DNA of 64,000 nt, from assembly GCF_025736875.1 (NCBI RefSeq), contig NZ_CP107052.1, forward strand, positions 1,414,001 to 1,478,000, in the 5' to 3' direction. The notes under the pieces were generated by a model. It worked only from the letters and a program-made list of their open reading frames with translations. It ran no database searches and was not told the DNA's origin. A program made the position numbers and the translations under genes. Shown in pieces: positions 18,018 through 27,766 of the stretch (the first letter of the stretch is position 1; every line of letters begins with the position of its first letter). Source of the stretch: Candidatus Kirkpatrickella diaphorinae (GTDB lineage: Bacteria; Pseudomonadota; Alphaproteobacteria; Acetobacterales; Acetobacteraceae).

Positions 18018-19024
18018 ATTGATTCATCCTTGATGCCGATTTCATCAAATGTCGCCATCCCTGTATGGCAGGCCAGCGCCGCGCGTAAAAGCGGTATCGC
18101 CAAAGCCGCCCCGGACCCCTCCCCCAGCCGCAGGCCAAGATTGAGGAGCGGTTCCAGATTTAAAGCTTCAGCGAGGCGCTGATGTCCCGGCTCCGCCGAT
18201 ACGTGGCCGAGGCGGCAGTGATCCAGCGCCCCGGGATTTAGCTGATGAAGGGGCGCGACAGCACTCGTGACGACGTAACCATCGAGAATGACGGGGATGC
18301 GATATTGCCGCGCCGCCAGGGTCGCGCCCAAAATGGCCGCCATTTCATGCCCCCCCAATCGACAGGCACAATCGAGCGGTGTTTTGATATGCGGCAGGTG
18401 CAGGTCAAGCGCACGCCGCACCGCGTCGATTTTACGCGAGAGACCTGCATCATCAACGCCCGCGCCACGCCCGATCCAGGATGCGACATCCCCCCCGAAC
18501 ATGGCAGCGGATAAAGCCGCTGCGACGGTCGTGTTGCCGATACCCATCTCCCCGAAAACAAGCAGGTCACATCGGGGCGAAACAGCCTGGAACCCCGCAT
18601 CAAGGGCGGAGAGAAAAGCCTCTTCCGTCATGGCGGGTGCCGACGTCATATCTGCGGTTGATCGCAAGGCGTGCACCGGCACGACGTCCAAGGTTGCGTC
18701 GACGCTGGTTGCGAGTTGGTTGATCGCGGCGCACCCGCGACGCGCCGCCTCGACCATTGCCGCGGTCACATTGGAGGGCCAAAGCGTCACGCCCTGTGCG
18801 ACAACACCGTGATTACCAGCGAAAACGATGATATGACGGCGATTGAGTTTTGTCCCGCGCCAGCCACCATACCATTTAGTCAGATCCTCAAGACGTCCGA
18901 GGCTACCTGGCGGTTTAATCAGTCTGGACTCGCGTTGATCAATGGCAGCCATCGCTGCATCATCAGCTCGGGAAAGGTTATTCAGCGCGTCTTGAACAGA
19001 AGCGAGAGAAGGAAAAATGGACAT
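18014..19024 (-). CDS. cobT: CobT, nicotinate-nucleotide:dimethylbenzimidazole phosphoribosyltransferase
   Basis: A 336-residue cytoplasmic enzyme. Family motifs include KPPGSLGRLE near residue 37, FAGNHGVVAQGV, FGEMGIGNTT, LGGHEMAAILGA and a C-terminal TFDEIGI with the likely catalytic glutamate. It activates 5,6-dimethylbenzimidazole (made by BluB, also in the window) to alpha-ribazole phosphate. First gene of the cobT-cobS unit, divergent from cobU with 96 bp between starts. I found no cobalamin riboswitch in that gap. Confidence 0.96.
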   Translation of the reverse strand: MSIFPSLASVQDALNNLSRADDAAMAAIDQRESRLIKPPGSLGRLEDLTKWYGGWRGTKLNRRHIIVFAGNHGVVAQGVTLWPSNVTAAMVEAARRGCAAINQLATSVDATLDVVPVHALRSTADMTSAPAMTEEAFLSALDAGFQAVSPRCDLLVFGEMGIGNTTVAAALSAAMFGGDVASWIGRGAGVDDAGLSRKIDAVRRALDLHLPHIKTPLDCACRLGGHEMAAILGATLAARQYRIPVILDGYVVTSAVAPLHQLNPGALDHCRLGHVSAEPGHQRLAEALNLEPLLNLGLRLGEGSGAALAIPLLRAALACHTGMATFDEIGIKDESM

Positions 19025-19120
19025 CGCACCTCAGACGCTTTTGAAAGATATTACGGTGATACAGCCCCCGCCGGACGCGCGGCATGATTTATCGACGCAG
19101 AGAGCAGAGCTTTAACTTCC

Positions 19121-19615
19121 ATGACATTTACTCTGGTAATTGGCGGCACGCGTTCCGGCAAGAGTGCCTTTGCTGAAAGTTTAATCATGCATGCCCCTCC
19201 GCCCTGGCGCTATATCGCGACGGCGGAGGCCCTTGATGCGTCCATGCGCGCTCGCATCGCTGGACATCAGGCGCGGCGGGGCGCGGGGTGGGAGACCATC
19301 GAGGCACCCTTATCCCTCGAAATTGCCCTGCAGACGGAAAAGCCCGTCTTATTGGATTGCCTGACGCTCTGGCTCAGCAACCTCCTCCATGCTGACCGTC
19401 ATATTGCAGATGAAACGACGCAACTTTGTGAAATGCTCAGCAAGCGGGCGGCGCCCACCATCATTGTCTCCTCCGAGGTTGGACTCGGCATCACGCCTGA
19501 GAACGCGCTGGCGCGCCGCTTCGCGGATGAGGCGGGTGAGATGAATCAGAAACTCGCCCGCATGGCCGATCACCTTTACTTGCTGGTCGCGGGCTACCCT
19601 TTGAAAATCAAGTGA
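19121..19615 (+). CDS. cobU: CobU/CobP, adenosylcobinamide kinase and guanylyltransferase
   Basis: A 164-residue bifunctional enzyme: P-loop GGTRSGKS (residues 8-15), His49 in the GHQARRG motif (guanylylated histidine in the family), LLDCLTLWLSN and the VSSEVGLGI motif. It phosphorylates adenosylcobinamide and then adds GMP to give adenosylcobinamide-GDP, the CobS substrate. First gene of a three-gene unit with cobO (21 bp later) and cobQ. Confidence 0.95.
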   Translation: MTFTLVIGGTRSGKSAFAESLIMHAPPPWRYIATAEALDASMRARIAGHQARRGAGWETIEAPLSLEIALQTEKPVLLDCLTLWLSNLLHADRHIADETTQLCEMLSKRAAPTIIVSSEVGLGITPENALARRFADEAGEMNQKLARMADHLYLLVAGYPLKIK

Positions 19616-19636
19616 ACCCATCATCAGGAGAAATTC

Positions 19637-20239
19637 ATGTCAGATGAGGCAGAGCATTACCGCGCCAAAATGCAGAAGCGCAAAGCCATGCAGGACCGGA
19701 TGGTCGCGGAAAATGATCGGGAAAAGGGCCTGCTGATCGTCCATACGGGCAACGGAAAAGGCAAATCCACCGCCGCCTTCGGCATGGCCCTGCGCAGCGC
19801 CGGATATGGGCGTCGCGTGGCGATCATCCAGTTCATCAAAGGTGCATGGGATACGGGGGAGCAGCGCGCTTTCCGGAAATTCGAGGAGCAGATCGCTTTT
19901 TACCCGATGGGGGAAGGCTTTACGTGGGATACGCAGGACAAAGCGCGTGACATCGCCGCCTGCCAACGCGCCTGGAAACAGGCGCAGGACGCGATGTCTG
20001 ACCCCGAAATCAGCCTCGTCATCCTGGACGAGATCAACATTGCGCTGCGCTATAAATACCTTACCTGCCAGGACGTCCTGAGCGGTTTGGCTAAACGTCC
20101 AACCATGCAGCACGTCGTGGCCACCGGACGCAACGCACCGGCTGACCTCATTGAAGCGGCTGATCTCGTCACTGAAATGACGCTCGTCAAACATCCTTTC
20201 CATGCAGGAATCAAAGCGCAGGAGGGGATCGAATATTGA
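19637..20239 (+). CDS. cobO: CobO/BtuR, corrinoid adenosyltransferase
   Basis: A 200-residue protein with the P-loop GNGKGKSTAAFG (38-49), IQFIKGAWDTGE, and LDEINIALRYKYL. It transfers adenosyl from ATP to the cobalt of cob(I)yrinic acid a,c-diamide. An AGGAG motif precedes the ATG. Its stop overlaps the cobQ start (TTGA), so cobO and cobQ are translationally coupled. Confidence 0.96.
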   Translation: MSDEAEHYRAKMQKRKAMQDRMVAENDREKGLLIVHTGNGKGKSTAAFGMALRSAGYGRRVAIIQFIKGAWDTGEQRAFRKFEEQIAFYPMGEGFTWDTQDKARDIAACQRAWKQAQDAMSDPEISLVILDEINIALRYKYLTCQDVLSGLAKRPTMQHVVATGRNAPADLIEAADLVTEMTLVKHPFHAGIKAQEGIEY

Positions 20240-21759
20240 GTGCGCTTACCGGCACAAGGTCGAGACCGGGCGGCCCCACCCGTGCGCGCGGGCTCATGAT
20301 ACAGGGCACGGGGTCCAATGTCGGCAAGTCGTCACTTGTCGCGGGACTCGCGCGTGCTTATACGCGGCGGGGCCTGCGAGTCCTGCCTTTCAAGCCGCAA
20401 AATATGTCAAATAATGCGGCGGTCACCGTTGATGGCGGGGAGATCGGCCGCGCCCAGGCTCTTCAAGCCTTTGCCTGCCGTGCCCTGCCTGAAACAGATA
20501 TGAATCCCGTCCTCCTCAAACCCACGGCGGAGACGGGGGCGCAAGTTATTCTGCAGGGTCAGATCTGGCAGCAGATGAGCGCCCGGGACTACCAGCATGT
20601 CAAACGCGATCTGCTCGGCCCCGTCATGGAGAGTTACAACCGCCTGGCCGCGAAATGTGACCTGGTGTTGGTGGAAGGAGCTGGCGCCGCGTCGGAAGTC
20701 AATCTCAGGGCCCATGATATTGCCAATATGGGTTTTGCCCGCGCGGCGGATCTGCCGGTGATCCTTGCCGGGGATATTGATCGCGGCGGCGTCATCGCAA
20801 ATCTCGTCGGCACTAAAATCGTCATGGCGTCCGATGATGCCGCGCAGGTAAGCGGCTTCATCATCAATAAAATGCGGGGCGATACGTCGCTCTTCACGGC
20901 AGGGATGGAGACCATCTCCCACCATACAGGGTGGGATGCGTTGGGGATCGTGCCGTTTTACCCCGATTTGCGCCGTCTGCCTGCGGAGGATAGTCTTACC
21001 CTCGAAGCCGTTTCCCACCGTGCGGGCGTCGCGGATATTATCGTGCTTATCCTGCCGCACATCGCCAATTTCGATGATCTTGATCCGCTCTTGGATGAGC
21101 CGGATCTCGATATCCGCCTCGTCAGGGTCGATAAAAATGCCCCCGTCGCGCCGCATGTGCCGCGATCCCGCCTTATCATTCTGCCGGGCTCCAAATCCGT
21201 GATTCAAGATCTGACCATATTAAAGCAGGCCGGATGGGATGAGATCATCCGCCATCATGTTGCCGCAGGCGAGCATGTGTGGGGTCTCTGCGGTGGGTAT
21301 CAAATGCTGGGTCGCACCATAAGTGATCCGGAAGCTGTGGAATCGCCAATTGCGGAGGCATCCGGCATCGGGTTGCTGGATGTCGACACGGTGATCCGGC
21401 GGGAAAAATCGCTCATCGCCGTGCAGGGCGATATTCTGGATGGAAAGGGCCGGAAGTCAGGAATTTTTGAGGGCTATGAAATCCATTGTGGCACGACATC
21501 GCCCACAGGCCCCCATAAGAAACTGATCGCCGCCGCCTCTTCCGCCAGCAGCGCACAAACGGAAGATGGACGCGTCTTCGGGACGTATGTGCACGGGCTT
21601 TTTGACACGCACGACGCGCGGAAATCCCTCCTCGCGCGCATCGGTCGGGGGGCGACGCAGCCGGATAGATCGGTCGTGATGAATGACATATTGAATGGAT
21701 TTGCGGATCACCTTGAAGCGCATCTCAACCTCGATGATCTGCTTCACCGGGCGCGTTAG
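20236..21759 (+). CDS. cobQ: CobQ/CbiP, adenosylcobyric acid synthase (glutamine-hydrolysing)
   Basis: A 507-residue enzyme. The N-terminal ATP domain starts MIQGTGSNVGKSS (residue 21 on). The C-terminal class I glutamine amidotransferase-like domain has nucleophile Cys352 in GLCGGYQMLG and the His in YVHGLFD. It amidates four side chains of adenosylcobyrinic acid a,c-diamide. The start is TTG at 20236, inside the cobO stop, with GGAGGGG upstream; the nearest in-frame ATG would cut into the nucleotide-binding strand. It faces bluB. Confidence 0.95.
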   Translation: MSALTGTRSRPGGPTRARGLMIQGTGSNVGKSSLVAGLARAYTRRGLRVLPFKPQNMSNNAAVTVDGGEIGRAQALQAFACRALPETDMNPVLLKPTAETGAQVILQGQIWQQMSARDYQHVKRDLLGPVMESYNRLAAKCDLVLVEGAGAASEVNLRAHDIANMGFARAADLPVILAGDIDRGGVIANLVGTKIVMASDDAAQVSGFIINKMRGDTSLFTAGMETISHHTGWDALGIVPFYPDLRRLPAEDSLTLEAVSHRAGVADIIVLILPHIANFDDLDPLLDEPDLDIRLVRVDKNAPVAPHVPRSRLIILPGSKSVIQDLTILKQAGWDEIIRHHVAAGEHVWGLCGGYQMLGRTISDPEAVESPIAEASGIGLLDVDTVIRREKSLIAVQGDILDGKGRKSGIFEGYEIHCGTTSPTGPHKKLIAAASSASSAQTEDGRVFGTYVHGLFDTHDARKSLLARIGRGATQPDRSVVMNDILNGFADHLEAHLNLDDLLHRAR

Positions 21760-21777
21760 GCTTCAGGCCCGTCTGAC

Positions 21778-22416
21778 CTAGCGGTAAATCCATCGAGATC
21801 GGTCCGGATGTCGCGCGGCCCAGTTTTTCTCTTCCAGCTCCGGCGTTTCAGATGGTGATTTCGGGTAGCCGACGCAAAGATACGCCATCATTTCCCAATT
21901 GGGGTCGAGTTCCAGGATCCGGCCCGTCACAGCGGGGTCAAGGATAGACACCCAGCCCACCCCAATGCCACGCGCCGTCGCCGCCAGCCAGAAATTATAA
22001 ATCGCCATAACCACGGACCACGCAACCGTTTGCGGCATGGTGTGGCGCCCCAATCCACGCCCCTGCATTGGTTCCGGGTCAAAAAAAACGGCGATATGGT
22101 GGGGTGCGTCCTTCAATCCGTTCAATTTGAGGCGCGCATATTCCTCTGCATCACGCGCCGACAATTCCGCGCGGGCGGCGCGATTGCAACGTTCGAATTC
22201 CCGCTCGATCGCTTGACGGCGCGCAACGTCATCGACACGGATGAACCGCCATGGTTGTGAAAGCCCGACGGAGGGGGCCATGGACGCGCGATGTAAGAGG
22301 TCTTCAAGGACAGGTTCGGGCACGGATTCCTGCCGAAAATGCCGCACATCCCGCCGCCACCGGAGCAGTTGATCAAGCTCCCCTATGAAATCGGCAGAAA
22401 ACGCCACGGACGACAT
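21778..22416 (-). CDS. bluB: BluB, 5,6-dimethylbenzimidazole synthase
   Basis: A flavin-destructase of the nitroreductase fold that makes the cobalamin lower ligand from FMNH2 and oxygen. Family features are RWRRDVRHFR, MAPSVGLSQPWRF and the GVGWVSILDP segment. With the ATG at 22416 (GAGG 7 nt upstream) it has 212 residues; a TTG at 22434 is possible. Requirement for oxygen fits an aerobic organism. It follows cbiB on the same strand, 60 bp after that stop. Confidence 0.95.
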   Translation of the reverse strand: MSSVAFSADFIGELDQLLRWRRDVRHFRQESVPEPVLEDLLHRASMAPSVGLSQPWRFIRVDDVARRQAIEREFERCNRAARAELSARDAEEYARLKLNGLKDAPHHIAVFFDPEPMQGRGLGRHTMPQTVAWSVVMAIYNFWLAATARGIGVGWVSILDPAVTGRILELDPNWEMMAYLCVGYPKSPSETPELEEKNWAARHPDRSRWIYR

Positions 22417-22476
22417 ACAACCCTCATTTGCCAAATTCAGACCCCTTTGACGTTTCAGTTTGAGGGGCGGGCGTAT

Positions 22477-23457
22477 TTAACGTGTGGCGGCGGTGCACAG
22501 CAATCCAATTATCGTGACAAAGAGGACACAGGCCCGCACATAGAGGCGCAAGGCCCGGGTGATATCATGCGCCGCGGGATGCCGCCCGGCCGGATTAAGG
22601 AAAGGATCATCCGTCATAAGGCCGTCATAGCAACGCGGCCCGGCGAGGCGGATGTTCAGCGCCCCCGCCATTGCACCTTCCGGCCATCCGGCATTGAAGG
22701 ACCGGTGGCGCGGCCCATCCCGCCACGCAGCCTGCAAGGCGCGCCACGATGCCGCGCCGCCCCCCGCGACGAGCGCCATCAAAATGGCCGTCAGGCGTGC
22801 GGGGATGGCGTTCATGACATCATCTGTCAGCGCAGCCGCCCGACCGAAATCCCGATATCGCGCATTGAGATGGCCGATCATGCTATCCGCTGTATTCAAG
22901 GCCTTATAGACGACCAGGCCCGGCAGCCCGGCCATAAGAAACCAGAAAAGCGGCGCGATAACACCATCGGAAAAATTTTCGGCAAGACTTTCAATCGCGG
23001 CGCGCGCAACGCCGCTTTCATTTAACGCGCTGACGTCTCGCCCCACAATGTGCGATACAGCGCGACGCCCCGCCGCAAGCCCGTGATGCGGCAGTGCCTG
23101 CGCGACATCCGAAACGTGACGCCAGAGACTTTTCTGCGCAATAAAAGGCGCCGCGCAAAATCCGAGAAGCACAGGCCGCACCACGATGGGAAAGCGATGC
23201 ACGATCCCCCATTCCACCAGACTGGCGAAAATTCCGGCGGGCACAATGATGGCAGCGAGACATAACATGCCCCGCCGCCGCCCCTTTTTTTCCGGGACGG
23301 GCTGGGTGTTGAGCCGCGCCTCCAGAAAGGCGATCAGCGTCCCGACCCATGTTACGGGATGCCCGATGCGACGAAATAAAGCTTGCGGGTAGCCCCATAA
23401 AGCGTCCAGGAAACAGGCGATCAGCGCGGCCCAGAGTGTGACCTGGCCGTCAAACAT
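22477..23457 (-). CDS. cbiB: CbiB/CobD, adenosylcobinamide-phosphate synthase
   Basis: A 326-residue membrane protein. Characteristic segments are DALWGYPQALFRRIGHPVTW at the start, LNESGVARAAIESLAENFSDG, APLFWFLMAGLPG and KALNTADSMIGHLNARYRDFG. It attaches aminopropanol or its phosphate to adenosylcobyric acid. It is divergent from the threonine-phosphate decarboxylase gene, which makes that aminopropanol phosphate; the start codons are only 22 bp apart. bluB is probably in the same transcript. Confidence 0.95.
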   Translation of the reverse strand: MFDGQVTLWAALIACFLDALWGYPQALFRRIGHPVTWVGTLIAFLEARLNTQPVPEKKGRRRGMLCLAAIIVPAGIFASLVEWGIVHRFPIVVRPVLLGFCAAPFIAQKSLWRHVSDVAQALPHHGLAAGRRAVSHIVGRDVSALNESGVARAAIESLAENFSDGVIAPLFWFLMAGLPGLVVYKALNTADSMIGHLNARYRDFGRAAALTDDVMNAIPARLTAILMALVAGGGAASWRALQAAWRDGPRHRSFNAGWPEGAMAGALNIRLAGPRCYDGLMTDDPFLNPAGRHPAAHDITRALRLYVRACVLFVTIIGLLCTAATR

Positions 23458-23479
23458 AAAGGTCGTGCGGTGGCGTCAC

Positions 23480-24508
23480 ATGCATCATGATGCGGTTATT
23501 CCTGATATCAGCGCGTTCGGCGCGCATGGCGGGTCCGTGCTGGCCTTTCAGCGCGCTTTCCCCGAAGCGCCTTTACCGTGGTACGATTTATCGACGGGGG
23601 TCAATCCGTTTCATTATCCGACAGGTGATCTTCCTGAAGACGCGCTCCGTGCCCTGCCGGAAGCGGAGACCCTCGCACGACTGCGTCAAGCCGCCGCCAA
23701 AGCCTATGAATGCGACGCCAGCCTGATTGTCGCCGCGCCGGGGACGCAGGCCATTATCGGCCTCCTGCCCTACCTCCTGCGCCCGCCGCGTGTCTATGTG
23801 GAAACACCAACTTATACCGGGCATGAGGAAAGCTGGCGCGGCGCGGGCATTGCCTGCACGGCCCGTGCCGACCTCATGACAAGCACCATTGATCCCGGAT
23901 GCACCTCTATTTTGTGCCGCCCCAACAACCCTGACGGTCGCCGAAGCACCCTGAGGGAATTGCAGGAATATGCGGCCCTTATCGCGCAAAGTCGCGGCAC
24001 GCTGATTATCGACGCCTCCTTCGCGGATTTTGAAACGACGTCCTACGCCGCACTTCTTGAAAATCCGGCGGTCATTATGCTCCGCTCATTCGGTAAGACT
24101 TACGGGCTGGCGGGGCTGCGCCTTGGTTTCGCGATGGGGCGGCACCCCATGATGACCCGTCTCGCCACCGCTTTCGGGCCGTGGCCGGTCCATGGATTGG
24201 CCCTTCATACCGGCATCAACGCGCTGGAGGACGCGGCATGGCGCTTGAAAATGGCAGATAAACTTACGGTCCATGCGGAGAAATTACGCGCGATGATGGC
24301 GCATGCCGGATTCAGCTTTGTCGGTGGCACGCCGCTCTTCTCGCTCTTCTCACATCCACGCGCGGGGCATTTCTGGCGCAGCTTCGCCGCGAAGGGCGTG
24401 GCGACGCGACGTTTCCACGACAAGCCGGAATGGCTTCGACTAGGCACGCCCGGCAACGCGGCCATGTTTGATCGCCTGGAAACAGCCATAAACATGGCGA
24501 CAAGCTGA
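23480..24508 (+). CDS. cobC: L-threonine-O-3-phosphate decarboxylase-like PLP enzyme (CobC/CobD)
   Basis: A class I/II aminotransferase fold protein of about 342 residues from the ATG at 23480; a GTG at 23438 would overlap cbiB. The start region HGGSVLAFQRAFP, DLSTGVNPFHYP, PNNPDGR and the PLP lysine in RSFGKTYGLAGLRLG fit the CobC/CobD subfamily, which provides (R)-1-aminopropan-2-ol phosphate. The divergent position next to cbiB supports this over histidinol-phosphate aminotransferase. Confidence 0.92.
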   Translation: MHHDAVIPDISAFGAHGGSVLAFQRAFPEAPLPWYDLSTGVNPFHYPTGDLPEDALRALPEAETLARLRQAAAKAYECDASLIVAAPGTQAIIGLLPYLLRPPRVYVETPTYTGHEESWRGAGIACTARADLMTSTIDPGCTSILCRPNNPDGRRSTLRELQEYAALIAQSRGTLIIDASFADFETTSYAALLENPAVIMLRSFGKTYGLAGLRLGFAMGRHPMMTRLATAFGPWPVHGLALHTGINALEDAAWRLKMADKLTVHAEKLRAMMAHAGFSFVGGTPLFSLFSHPRAGHFWRSFAAKGVATRRFHDKPEWLRLGTPGNAAMFDRLETAINMATS

Positions 24509-24613
24509 CGTTATTGAATACCCTAATGGTCAGAAGGCCCGTGCGCGCCTGCGACAGGGATTCCACACAACGCAATTGATTTTTTTCTTGCATAATGCGC
24601 GCGCCTCACCGAC

Positions 24614-25264
24614 ATGGCGTGCATGGCCTACAGCATTAAGGAAATTTTTGCGACGTTACAGGGGGAAGGTGCGCATTCAGGGCGCGCGGCAGTCTTCTGC
24701 CGTTTTACAGGTTGCAACTTATGGTCTGGCCTGGAATCCCACCGGGCGCAGGCCGATTGCACATTCTGTGACACGGATTTCGTCGGGATGGATGGCGTCA
24801 ATGGCGGGCGCCTCACTGATACGGAAAATCTGGCTCGTGTCATCTCGCAAGTCTGGGATGAAACGGGGGCCGGCCACGCGCAGCGTTATGTCGTCTTCAC
24901 GGGTGGGGAACCGCTCCTTCAGCTCGACCCGGATTTGATCGACGCCATGCATCGCGCACAGTTTGAAATCGCCATCGAAAGCAATGGCACGATCCGTGCG
25001 CCTGACGGGATTGACTGGATCTGCATCAGCCCGAAACCCGGTCCTGAAACCATCCAAACATTTGGGGATGAGTTGAAACTCATTTTCCCGCAGGAAAATA
25101 TGGACCCGGCGCGTTTCTCCGGCTGGGCGTTCCGGCATTTCTTTCTTCAGCCGATGGATGGACCGCATTATGAAAAGCATCTTGCGGAAACGATTGCCTA
25201 TTGTCAGACGCATCCTCAATGGCGCCTCTCACTTCAGACACATAAGCTGATCGGTATCCCCTGA
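24614..25264 (+). CDS. queE: QueE, 7-carboxy-7-deazaguanine synthase
   Basis: A 216-residue radical SAM enzyme with the expanded cluster motif C-x14-C-x2-C (Cys34, Cys49, Cys52) found in one QueE class; FTGGEPLLQ follows. It rearranges 6-carboxytetrahydropterin to 7-carboxy-7-deazaguanine for queuosine in tRNA. An internal ATG at codon 4 could also be the start. First gene of queE-queC-queD; the stop overlaps the queC ATG by one base. Confidence 0.95.
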   Translation: MACMAYSIKEIFATLQGEGAHSGRAAVFCRFTGCNLWSGLESHRAQADCTFCDTDFVGMDGVNGGRLTDTENLARVISQVWDETGAGHAQRYVVFTGGEPLLQLDPDLIDAMHRAQFEIAIESNGTIRAPDGIDWICISPKPGPETIQTFGDELKLIFPQENMDPARFSGWAFRHFFLQPMDGPHYEKHLAETIAYCQTHPQWRLSLQTHKLIGIP

Positions 25265-25965
25265 TGCTTTCCGACAATGCCGCTCTCATTTTATTTTCCG
25301 GCGGGCAGGATTCCGCAACATGTCTCGCATGGGCGTTACAACGTTATGACCGTGTTGAAACGGTGGGATTTGATTACGGCCAGCGTCACGCTGTTGAGAT
25401 GTCATGCCGTTTAGAGCTGCGCGAACGCATGCCGCGCCTGAAGCCGGAATGGGCCTCCCGCCTCGGACCGGACCATGTGCTGGACCTCCGGACACTGGGC
25501 GCGCTTTCAGAGACAGCCCTGACGCGGGAGGCTGAAATCAGGATGACGCAATCCGGCCTGCCCAGCACATTTGTCCCGGGCCGCAATCTTCTCTTCCTCA
25601 CCTACGCCGCGGCGCTGGCTGTGCGGCGCGACATGCGCCATATCGTCACCGGTGTCTGTGAAACGGATTATTCCGGCTATCCGGATTGCCGCGACGACAC
25701 CATCAAAGCGTTACAGGTTGCCCTGAATCTCGGTATGGAAACGCGGTTTGTTCTCCACACACCGTTAATGTGGATCGATAAAGCGGAAAGTTGGATTCTC
25801 ACGCGGGAGATCGGTGGCGATGCGCTTGTGTCGCTGATCCGTGAGGAAAGTCATTCCTGTTACTTAGGGAATCGTGATCACCACCACCCATGGGGATATG
25901 GATGCGGCACCTGCCCGGCATGTGAGTTACGGGCGCGGGGATGGCAGGGTTACGTCAATGCTTGA
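25264..25965 (+). CDS. queC: QueC, 7-cyano-7-deazaguanine synthase
   Basis: A 233-residue ATP-dependent enzyme. PP-loop SGGQDS at residues 12-17, [31 protein letters not shown] and the four zinc cysteines (Cys199, Cys214, Cys217, Cys220) are all present. It converts the carboxy group to a nitrile, giving preQ0. It overlaps queD by 8 nt. Confidence 0.96.
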   Translation: MLSDNAALILFSGGQDSATCLAWALQRYDRVETVGFDYGQRHAVEMSCRLELRERMPRLKPEWASRLGPDHVLDLRTLGALSETALTREAEIRMTQSGLPSTFVPGRNLLFLTYAAALAVRRDMRHIVTGVCETDYSGYPDCRDDTIKALQVALNLGMETRFVLHTPLMWIDKAESWILTREIGGDALVSLIREESHSCYLGNRDHHHPWGYGCGTCPACELRARGWQGYVNA

Positions 25966-26512
25966 GCTGCAATTCACCCGGCGTTTCTCTATGGGGCACC
26001 GATTACTCAGCGATGCCGCGCCGCGCTGCGCCATACCTCACGGCCATAATGAATATGTAACGGTCGCAATCCGCGCACGCAACGCCACAGCGCTGGATGG
26101 TCGGCGCAATATGATGGCGGCTTTTGCGGATGTGAAGCGCCGCTGGCACCATTTTATCGACACGCAGCTTGACCACGCTTTGCAACTCGGTGAGGGCGAT
26201 GATCTGCTCAACTGGTTTGCGACGCATGAGCCGGAAAATTACCGACGGATCGTCGTCACGCCCGGTGACCCGACGACGGAGTTGATGGCCGCTCTCCTTA
26301 TGGCGAAAATCAATAGCTTCCTTGAAGCGGATATGCCGGAGCTGGTCTGCCATCATTTGACCCTGCGTGAGACAGAAACGAATGCCGTATCGATTTCCGG
26401 CCCGGTTGAGGATGTTCTGCCGAAGCTTGACCGTCCGCGGTCACTTTGCTGGTGGTGGCGTGCCGATGACACAATTTCCAACGCGCATCTTAATTTGCGC
26501 GATCCAGACTGA
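25958..26512 (+). CDS. queD: QueD, 6-carboxy-5,6,7,8-tetrahydropterin synthase
   Basis: From the ATG at 25958 it has 184 residues. Zinc ligands His14, His28 and His30 (FSMGHRL and HGHNE) and the nearby Cys24 fit the PTPS/QueD fold; LDHALQL and the [12 protein letters not shown] motif follow. It makes the QueE substrate from dihydroneopterin triphosphate. It is longer than the about 120-residue enterobacterial QueD, with extra sequence around residues 55-90 and at the C-terminus. The frame continues upstream to 25874 inside queC, which I do not use as start. Confidence 0.9.
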   Translation: MLELQFTRRFSMGHRLLSDAAPRCAIPHGHNEYVTVAIRARNATALDGRRNMMAAFADVKRRWHHFIDTQLDHALQLGEGDDLLNWFATHEPENYRRIVVTPGDPTTELMAALLMAKINSFLEADMPELVCHHLTLRETETNAVSISGPVEDVLPKLDRPRSLCWWWRADDTISNAHLNLRDPD

Positions 26513-26601
26513 CACCTTCTCCATCGCGCATCACATGACGACGCTGTCCTTATGACAGGTCACGACGCCTTATCAGTGAGAGATCAGAGCGGTCTCAGAG
26601 C

Positions 26602-26729
26602 GAGGAAAAAACGCGCGCCCAATTTGCCACCGTATTGGCGGCGATGAAAGCGCGGCGAACATAATGGATGCATGTCTGATGGACGCGACCGTGATCAAGA
26701 GATCTGACGGCCCGGATCATAAAACCTGA
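26602..26729 (+). pseudogene. Possible IS5-type transposase fragment, frameshifted
   Basis: Two short frames read FATVLAAMKARR (26623 on) and then, one frame over, NIMDACLMDATVIKRSDG (26658 on). The order and the M-x-DAT-x-x-K pattern resemble the start of the DDE domain in IS5-family transposases. No terminal repeats or further domains are visible. The match is short and could be chance. Confidence 0.27.
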
Positions 26730-26887
26730 TCCAACTCGTTCCAGGCTTCGCCATGGAGTTCCACCGAAACGCGGAAAGGACTTTCCGGCTCGTAATGATC
26801 CGTCTGGGCGGGCGCGTCATTCTGACGCGATGTTGTCGGCTCGTCCTGCTTCCTAAAGCGGTTAGTCGAAATAGTCATGGCGGTCAT
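26717..26887 (-). CDS. Small hypothetical protein, doubtful
   Basis: An ORF of 56 codons (ATG 26887) with a hydrophilic N-terminal half and a more ordered end reading SPFRVSVELHGEAWNELDQVL. Codon choice looks coding-like, but there is no ribosome binding site and no family that I recognise. It overlaps the end of the possible transposase fragment. An upstream ATG at 26947 would lengthen it to 76 residues. Confidence 0.25.
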   Translation of the reverse strand: MTAMTISTNRFRKQDEPTTSRQNDAPAQTDHYEPESPFRVSVELHGEAWNELDQVL

Positions 26888-27751
26888 CCGATTAAAACGG
26901 TTGCAAATGGGTCTTCTGTCGACACTTCCCAGCGTCTTCGACAGCATATGGAGGAGTCATCAACAGCCCATTAAGGACTCAGTTTCCTAACGGATGGTTT
27001 TTTTAGACTCCGATTTTTTCCTAAGCTGTTGAACCTCAATATCTTTCTTATATACGCTTTGGATACCAATCCGATTCGCTTCTTAAAATTTGTTTTCGTA
27101 AAATAACGAAGCCGTTAGGACTCGCTCTCTCGACAGATGACGACTTTGCTTAATTGCGTGTGGACATGGTGTGCGCACGAGATTTTACTTCACATCATTT
27201 TGGCGCGCGACAGTCGTCAGGTGGTGCGCACGGCGCTTGCGAGGTCGTGACTGTCATGACGATGACCGAGCACATGCGCACCGCGCGCCAGTTGATTGAC
27301 AGAGCGTAAAATAGTGAATCACACCTCGCTCCTTCCCTCTGGCACCGGGACGTCTGGAGGTATCAAGTCACCGCTTGAAAATGACGGGTTGTAAAATCAA
27401 AATTCCTCGATTCGGGCATAAAATGGGAAGCGAGGCATGATCGGGAGTCCGTCAAGATGAGATCAAAATTCCGTGATTGTAGAATGATCGTCTGACCATT
27501 GATGGGAGCTGAACCTGCAAAGCTTTGACATTGTGGCATGTTGCGCAAAACACGTCGCCACATGCTGATTTTTAAATTGTGACTTGACTGCCCATTGTGG
27601 AGCAAACGGGATGAGACTTCCGCCTGAGGAAACATCGTGATAGATTTGCCGCAATACGCCGAGAGGGCGTGTCAGCATGGGTCTCTCACCGGGAATGGAG
27701 GGGACGATGCAACGCCCCGTTTGGCGCGCGACCCTGCTAACTTATTTTATC
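26888..27751. other. Gene-poor, AT-richer spacer
   Basis: No ORF here is convincing. The stretch 26980-27120 is notably AT-rich with T-runs. A direct repeat ATCAAAATTCC occurs at 27396-27406 and 27462-27472, 66 bp apart; in the minus-strand frame both copies read SRNFD. A minus-strand ORF of 90 codons (27363-27635) spans them but resembles no family that I know. The stretch may be decayed mobile DNA. Confidence 0.4.
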
Positions 27752-27766
27752 ACGGCGTTACGCCGT
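27752..27766 (+). promoter_or_regulatory. Inverted repeat upstream of the exported protein gene, operator candidate
   Basis: ACGGCGT-T-ACGCCGT is a perfect 7-bp inverted repeat with a one-base centre. It is followed by an AT-rich -10-like stretch (TAAAATATAAC, 27771-27781). A half site TATCACGCC recurs at 27784. The placement suggests a regulator site over the promoter of the gene at 27838. No regulator gene is nearby. Confidence 0.4.

Noticed and set aside
24509-24613. preQ1 riboswitch upstream of queE.
   Set aside because: The gap lacks a recognisable preQ1 aptamer core, and the genes are precursor synthesis genes with a short leader.
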